This document shows positions 6,405 to 10,568 of a stretch of DNA of 10,568 nt, one piece after another. The stretch is taken from contig DHJV01000137.1 of NCBI GenBank assembly GCA_002404515.1, positions 14,507-25,074 of the forward strand, given 5' to 3'. The notes under the pieces are model-generated. The model saw nothing but the letters and a program-made list of their open reading frames with translations. It ran no database searches and was not told where the DNA came from. This DNA is from Lachnospiraceae bacterium UBA4711 (GTDB lineage: Bacteria; Bacillota; Clostridia; Lachnospirales; Lachnospiraceae). The number at the start of each line of letters is the position of its first letter. Positions within the stretch are counted from its first letter, which is position 1. Both the position numbers and the translations under genes were made by a program.

Positions 6405-7460
6405 ATGGAAGAAAATGATTTTGAGACAAGATTTATAAGAGAAGAGATCGGAAGATGTGAGGATCTGGAAGAGCTGAAAGCGCGGATATTTCCGTTGCTG
6501 CAGTCACAGCAGGAGCTGTGGATACAGAAGATGCAGGAAATCCTTGCGGAGAGCGGACTTACGAAGTCTGCATTTGCGAAGCGGTGCCGTGTGAGCCGGG
6601 TGTCGGTCGACAAATGGTGCAAGGGGGCGATCCCGAAGAACCGCGAGACATTTCTTCGAATCGGCATGGCAGCGGAGTATGACTTAGAGAAGATGAACCA
6701 GCTTCTGCGTCGGTACGGACAGTACCCGGAGCTTTATTCGAAGAGTCTGGAGGATTGTGTCTGTATTTACGTGTTAAATCACAGGTTTGATATGGGCTGC
6801 GTAGATAATCGCGAGTCGGAGAAGTGCGAGGAAGCGTATGGACTGACCGCCTATGATTACATATTGTCGCAGATTAAGGAGAACATGACGGCGGATACGG
6901 ATATGGAAATCCCGGATATCAATACGGCGCAGTTTGCAGAACGGCTGTCACAGGTGGAGGATGCAGATGCCCTGACGCAGTTTATCTACGACAATATCGC
7001 AACCTTTTCCTCGGCATATCAGAAGTTCTATGCCTATGTGAAAATGTATGTGACGATCAATTACCAGCGGTATTCGTCGAGTGTGGCGAATCTGGCAGAA
7101 GGACAGAGCTGGTCTTCATCGCTGCGGCAGTGTGTGTCTGCGATACGCCAGAACAAATGGTATCCAACGCGGAACAAGATCATCTCGCTGGGCTTGCATC
7201 TGAGCATGGATCATGAGCAGATCGACGAGATGCTCACGCTGGCACATATGGAGCCTTTGTGTGCGAAGAACCTGTTTGAGAGTGTGATCCTGTTTATTCT
7301 GGATGATGCGGAGCTGAACAATATGCTTGATACGGAATCGGAGGAGTTTGATCCGGACGAGTTATGCCGCTATGCGCGCAAGGTGCTGCTGGAGCTTGAC
7401 ATGCCGGAGATCGACGCATTTCTCTCGGAGCTTCCGGATCTCGATACGGATATATGGTAG
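6405..7460 (+). CDS. Helix-turn-helix DNA-binding protein with a long helical C-terminal region
   Basis: A 351-residue protein. After an acidic N-terminal stretch, residues about 35-100 form a Cro/XRE-like helix-turn-helix unit: LTKSAFAKRCRVSRVSVDKWCKGAIPK (52-78) matches the pattern of a helix, a turn at C61-S64 and a recognition helix with the typical W71. It continues into TFLRIGMAAEYDLEKMNQLLRRYG, which resembles the last helices of the fold. Residues about 105-351 are mostly acidic and appear alpha-helical, with no motif that I recognise. No membrane segment is seen. The start is supported by AGGA six bases upstream. The stop is followed after one base by the FHA gene, so the two are probably translated together. 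It is likely a transcription regulator, or a DNA-tethered scaffold for the FHA partner. The dyad just upstream could be its own site. Confidence 0.75.
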   Translation: MEENDFETRFIREEIGRCEDLEELKARIFPLLQSQQELWIQKMQEILAESGLTKSAFAKRCRVSRVSVDKWCKGAIPKNRETFLRIGMAAEYDLEKMNQLLRRYGQYPELYSKSLEDCVCIYVLNHRFDMGCVDNRESEKCEEAYGLTAYDYILSQIKENMTADTDMEIPDINTAQFAERLSQVEDADALTQFIYDNIATFSSAYQKFYAYVKMYVTINYQRYSSSVANLAEGQSWSSSLRQCVSAIRQNKWYPTRNKIISLGLHLSMDHEQIDEMLTLAHMEPLCAKNLFESVILFILDDAELNNMLDTESEEFDPDELCRYARKVLLELDMPEIDAFLSELPDLDTDIW

Positions 7461-7461
7461 G

Positions 7462-8040
7462 ATGGAAAATAATTTAATCGTAATTGAAAATGGACAATTG
7501 AATATCTATTTGCTGGACAATCAAGTTGTCTGGGAGGTTGGACGGATGTCGAAAGAGCATACGCCGGATATCCCGATGCATGCAACGACGATCAGCCGCA
7601 GGCATGGGCGGTTCCAGAATATGGACGGTATCTGGTTTTACATGGACGAAAACCCGAAGAACGGTACGATCCGCAATCAGAAGAAGCTATCTTCCGGGCT
7701 GCATGGGCGTGTCAAGCCGGTGATGGTTTCGCCGGGGGATGTGTTCGTCTTTGGTGGCGGCGAGGATGCGGTTGTAAGTCCGGCAACAGTGTGGGCGTTT
7801 TTCCGGACGCGGTACTATGATGCGCCGTGGCGGGCGATGGATTCGCGAGGCTGCAGCAAATTCCTGATCATGGATGGAGATGCCCGGACGAAGTTAGCAA
7901 ACCCGGAGCCGGGAAGTGTGGTAGAATGTGAACATGGGATGGTGATTTATATGGGTGCGCTTACCTATGTGATCGGACCGTTGAAGGTGATGGGAAGTAA
8001 AGGGAGTACAGATGGAACCAATTATTACAGAACAAATTGA
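7462..8040 (+). CDS. FHA domain protein (phosphothreonine-peptide reader)
   Basis: A 192-residue protein whose first ~100 residues are a forkhead-associated domain, which binds phosphothreonine peptides. The signature residues are all present: GR at 27-28, SRRHG at 45-49 and NGT at 67-69, with a later GDVFVFGG strand. The remaining ~90 residues (from about 110) are of unknown type, ending in a strand-rich segment (GMVIYMGALTYVIGPL). There is no membrane helix, so it should be cytosolic. The ATG lies one base after the HTH stop, and the upstream GGTAGG is a poor SD, pointing to translational coupling. Longer in-frame readings run back inside the HTH gene and are not credible. The last 29 bases overlap the start of the sigma-like gene. 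Its partner kinase is not in this window; the phosphorylated target could be either neighbour. Confidence 0.85.
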   Translation: MENNLIVIENGQLNIYLLDNQVVWEVGRMSKEHTPDIPMHATTISRRHGRFQNMDGIWFYMDENPKNGTIRNQKKLSSGLHGRVKPVMVSPGDVFVFGGGEDAVVSPATVWAFFRTRYYDAPWRAMDSRGCSKFLIMDGDARTKLANPEPGSVVECEHGMVIYMGALTYVIGPLKVMGSKGSTDGTNYYRTN

Positions 8041-9823
8041 GAAATTTCAGTCTGGAGATTTCAGTGGATATGAAAGTTTTTATTATGCAACATCGCAGAC
8101 GGTTTATACGATGCTGCATACGATTATTCCAGATGAGAAGACTGCGGCAGAGCTGATGCCGAAGGTATATGAGAAAATATATGCGAATGTGCAGACACTT
8201 CCACAGACAGAGGCATTTTATGCGTGGAGCGCAAAACTTGCAAATGAGGAAGCTTTGGAGTACTTAAAGGGAAACGCAGTACAGGCAGGAAGCTCTGATA
8301 TGCAGCCAGAGATGGATTCTGTAAATGCACAGACTATGGAATCGGCAGATAGCAGTTTGGATATGCCGTTCTATGATTATGCGGCAGAGGATGAAGCTCT
8401 CGCAATCACCGAGGAATTGTCCGAGGATCGCGTATTTACAGAGCGGATGCAGGCTGTGATCGAGGCGTTATTGCCGATGGAAAAGATCGTATTCCAGTCG
8501 TATTATTATTTTGGCGAGAGCGTACCAGCGATCGTAGAAAAAACGGGCTGTACGACGCGGGTGGTAAAGCATACCCTCGGACAGACACGGACAGCCCTGC
8601 TTTCAGCAATCACAGCGCAAGGACAGGCACCGGCATATGCGGTACAACAGGAGAAGTCGCATAAATTCAGCTTGAAGGATACACCTTGGTTATATATTTT
8701 GTTCCAGAATTATATTGGAAAGGTGACGGGCATTGCACATGTCGGAATCACAGGAAGTGCGGCTGGCGCAATTGCGATGGTCGGACAGGCTGGTGGCGTG
8801 GCAGGAACATCTGCGGTAATCGGACAGGCAGGTGGTATTGCAGGAACCGCGGCAGGACAGGCAGGTAGTGCTGCAGGTGCAGCGGTAACCGGACAGGCAG
8901 GCGGAGCTACAGGTGCAGCAGCGAAAGCATCCGCACATGGGATTACAAAATTCCTTGGTACGGTTGGTGGAAAAGTGGCAGTTGGAGTCGTCGGAGTTGC
9001 AGCGGTTGTCGGCATCGGGCTGGGAATCCATCATGCATCGTCCGAACCGGAAAGACACATTGTAGCGATAGAAGAAGAGGATGGCAATGGCGCGCTTATG
9101 TGGGAGGATGGACCGGCACCCGCACAGGAGGCAACAACTGAAGAGATTTCGTGGGTTGACTTAAAATTGGAAGAGACGCGTCAAAATGTAGATAGTTATC
9201 GTACAACCGGAAGTGGTACACGGGGAGATGACGCGGAGGTTGGCGAGTCTTTGGCTCCATATGAGCGGAAGAATTGTTTTTATGCTGTGGCGGATATCAA
9301 TGGAGATGGCATGGAAGACATTTACTTTGGATATTGGAACAGTGAGACAAGACAGGTTGAAATACGACACACCTATGAACGGGATGACATTGACGGAATC
9401 GTTACATATTACCAAAAGGATCTGTATCTGTCGGATCAAGCAAAAGAGTTTTTGTATGATAAAGTAGACAGCCGATTTGAACTGATTTCAGATTATATGG
9501 ATAACGAGTCTAGCGGAGGTGTGGGATATTTGAAGATCGATACAGGTGGTGGTGAAAAATATTACAAGGTAATTGCCACTACATGGTATGTGCATGGCGG
9601 TTCGGATGGAACGGTCAATTATGATAATTATGATTATGATTTTCTGCTAAGACAAATGAGGGATGAAAACTATAGTGGTTATTATCAGGAGGTTTCCGCT
9701 TCGGAATTTGAGACGTATAAAGCATCATTTACATATAAAAAACTGGAATGGCATCCTTTGTTTGAGGACGAAACAATTCTGAACGAAAATCCGTCAATCC
9801 CGGATGCGGATGGGAAATTCTAA
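8012..9823 (+). CDS. Membrane-anchored ECF sigma-factor-like protein with extracytoplasmic C-terminal domain
   Basis: A 603-residue multidomain protein. Residues about 8-90 resemble ECF sigma region 2: FQSGDFSGYESFYY, then FYAWSAKLANEEALEYLKG, which matches the family's -10-recognition helix pattern. After an acidic linker, residues about 144-200 resemble region 4, with the helix-turn-helix ESVPAIVEKTGCTTRVVKHTLGQTRTALL. Next come a hydrophobic stretch (226-257), a Gly/Ala-rich stretch with four GQAG repeats (258-306) and a clear transmembrane helix (322-339), preceded by lysines and followed by acidic residues. By the positive-inside rule the sigma part is cytoplasmic and 342-603 outside. 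The outer part is acidic, rich in Tyr and Asp, and has a calcium-loop-like DINGDGMED (428-436). The start is fixed by AGGGAG five bases before the ATG. It overlaps the FHA gene by 29 bases. It could be a tethered sigma factor, or a former sigma fold now used as a signalling scaffold. Confidence 0.75.
   Translation: MEPIITEQIEKFQSGDFSGYESFYYATSQTVYTMLHTIIPDEKTAAELMPKVYEKIYANVQTLPQTEAFYAWSAKLANEEALEYLKGNAVQAGSSDMQPEMDSVNAQTMESADSSLDMPFYDYAAEDEALAITEELSEDRVFTERMQAVIEALLPMEKIVFQSYYYFGESVPAIVEKTGCTTRVVKHTLGQTRTALLSAITAQGQAPAYAVQQEKSHKFSLKDTPWLYILFQNYIGKVTGIAHVGITGSAAGAIAMVGQAGGVAGTSAVIGQAGGIAGTAAGQAGSAAGAAVTGQAGGATGAAAKASAHGITKFLGTVGGKVAVGVVGVAAVVGIGLGIHHASSEPERHIVAIEEEDGNGALMWEDGPAPAQEATTEEISWVDLKLEETRQNVDSYRTTGSGTRGDDAEVGESLAPYERKNCFYAVADINGDGMEDIYFGYWNSETRQVEIRHTYERDDIDGIVTYYQKDLYLSDQAKEFLYDKVDSRFELISDYMDNESSGGVGYLKIDTGGGEKYYKVIATTWYVHGGSDGTVNYDNYDYDFLLRQMRDENYSGYYQEVSASEFETYKASFTYKKLEWHPLFEDETILNENPSIPDADGKF
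8783..8926 (+). repeat. In-frame degenerate tandem repeats encoding GQAG units
   Basis: Four copies of GGACAGGC-type DNA units, 11 to 13 codons apart, encode GQAGGVAGTSAVI, GQAGGIAGTAA, GQAGSAAGAAVT and GQAGGATGAAAKA. The units vary in length and sequence but stay in frame. They form the Gly/Ala-rich segment just before the transmembrane helix of the sigma-like protein. Such tracts can change copy number by slippage or recombination. The many small residues spaced by three or four could also pack helices closely. Confidence 0.75.
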
Positions 9824-9827
9824 ATAA

Positions 9828-9872
9828 AAAAGATAAAAGCCTGTGAATTAAATCATAAGGCTTTTATCTTTT
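9828..9872. terminator. Bidirectional intrinsic terminator between convergent genes
   Basis: AAAAGATAAAAGCCT (9828-9842) pairs with AGGCTTTTATCTTTT (9858-9872), a 15-bp stem with a 15-base loop. The plus-strand transcript ends in TTTTCTT after the stem, and the minus-strand transcript ends in the complement of the A-rich run at 9823-9831. It sits just after the sigma-like gene stop and 13 bases before the end of the convergent nuclease gene, so it serves both. Confidence 0.85.
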
Positions 9873-9884
9873 CTTCCATATATG

Positions 9885-10568
9885 TTATTTGAAAGTATGT
9901 AGTACTTCATTCATAATAGTATCGAGATCGTAATCAGGTGCATGGCTGATCACCGACTCATATAGAGGGGTAAGTGTGTCAGTATCTTCTTCTAAATCGT
10001 CTGCGATTTGTTCTATGGATTTCCCTTTTGTGACCTTCTTTATAATGAGGGTAAGTAACTTCCGAATTTCACCTTCTGCCAGACCAGCGGCATGCCCTTC
10101 TTCCCGACCAATCTCCATCATTGTCCGTTCGTGTTTTTTCTCATCATATTCAAATAAACTCATACTGACTACCTCCGCTTTATTTCTCTTCAAAAAATCA
10201 GCCAATATATTTTCTTTGATACAATCATTTACCGCCTGTGTGACCGCTTCTGTCAGTGGCATTGTCTTCTGATTTTCACGGATTTTTTCAACGAATTGCA
10301 TATAACCATACAACGATGGACAATTTTTCAACAATTCATCATTATATCCGGGATTGATGTTGATCTGTACCACGATCAGCTCCAGACTTGGATGTTCTTC
10401 CTTGTTTGCGTACGCATCGGACAGCCGCATTTCCCGTCTTGCAGGCTGCTTATCTAATCCATTGTAAAATATGATAAACTTTGGATTTGGCAAGCGGATG
10501 ATGCGCGGTGAGTAGATATCCTCGTCTTTATAAAATAACGAATATGTCCGTGCAACATAATCCAGATC
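9885..10568 (-). CDS. Rpn-family nuclease/putative transposase, C-terminal part (N terminus beyond the window)
   Basis: The minus-strand frame is open from the right edge to the TAA at 9885-9887, giving about 227 residues of the C-terminal portion. The TTG at 10493 is internal, since the frame continues with LDYVARTYSLFYKDEDIYSPRIIR before it. The pattern PKFIIFYNG, then LELIVVQININPGYNDELLKNCPSLYGYMQFVEKIREN, fits the Rpn (recombination-promoting nuclease, PD-(D/E)XK) family as I know it. The tail has the usual EIGREEGHAAGLAEGEIR linker and a small helical module (KGKSIEQIADDLEEDTDTLTPLYESV). Members are often multicopy in gut Clostridia and linked to genome rearrangement. The catalytic N-terminal residues are largely outside the window, so activity cannot be judged. 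It is convergent with the sigma-like gene and shares its terminator. Confidence 0.7.
   Translation of the reverse strand, partial: DLDYVARTYSLFYKDEDIYSPRIIRLPNPKFIIFYNGLDKQPARREMRLSDAYANKEEHPSLELIVVQININPGYNDELLKNCPSLYGYMQFVEKIRENQKTMPLTEAVTQAVNDCIKENILADFLKRNKAEVVSMSLFEYDEKKHERTMMEIGREEGHAAGLAEGEIRKLLTLIIKKVTKGKSIEQIADDLEEDTDTLTPLYESVISHAPDYDLDTIMNEVLHTFK

Noticed and set aside
7327..7461. Longer FHA reading starting within the HTH gene
   Set aside because: The added residues are an out-of-frame reading of the HTH C terminus, rich in Arg and Ser, unlike a real extension.
8710..9015. Minus-strand open frame rich in Pro, Ala and Thr
   Set aside because: It is the antisense reading of the Gly/Ala repeats and membrane helix of the sigma-like gene, with no SD and no domain.

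Overview
The window looks like chromosomal DNA of a Clostridia bacterium, most likely a Lachnospiraceae member. The codon use is moderately GC-balanced, the Shine-Dalgarno (SD) sequences are strong and G-rich, and the gene families fit (hybrid kinases built like gut Clostridia kinases, iorAB, an Rpn-family nuclease). The species cannot be told from the sequence alone.

Layout: (1) 1-1613, a hybrid histidine kinase/receiver protein that begins at or before the left edge. Its phospho-acceptor His is replaced by Glu, while the ATPase and receiver motifs are intact. (2) 1636-5940, a metabolic block: an AMP-forming acyl/aryl-CoA ligase, then iorA and iorB, the two subunits of indolepyruvate:ferredoxin oxidoreductase. 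The ligase and iorA are separated by a 350-base gap. It holds a local 12-bp hairpin and then a roughly 240-nt near-continuous imperfect hairpin that ends just before the iorA SD. Together the enzymes could interconvert aryl acids, aryl-acyl-CoAs and aryl-pyruvates with ferredoxin as electron carrier. (3) 6039-9823, four co-directional genes: a small multi-pass membrane protein whose SD lies inside a 17-bp helix; an HTH protein; an FHA (phosphothreonine-binding) protein; and a membrane-anchored sigma-factor-like protein. The sigma-like protein has ECF-type region 2 and 4 modules, a Gly/Ala-rich GQAG repeat, one clear transmembrane helix and an acidic, probably extracytoplasmic C-terminal domain. 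The last three genes are tightly coupled (1-nt gap, then a 29-nt overlap). (4) 9828-9872, a bidirectional terminator, followed by a convergent Rpn-family nuclease gene that runs off the right edge.

The best candidate for an undescribed system is the HTH-FHA-membrane sigma-like operon with its small membrane protein. It looks like a trans-envelope signalling module in which a DNA-binding protein, a phosphopeptide reader and a tethered sigma-like factor are made together. The next best are the two structured leaders, one before iorA and one before the small membrane protein gene. All functional links here are inference from architecture and gene order.
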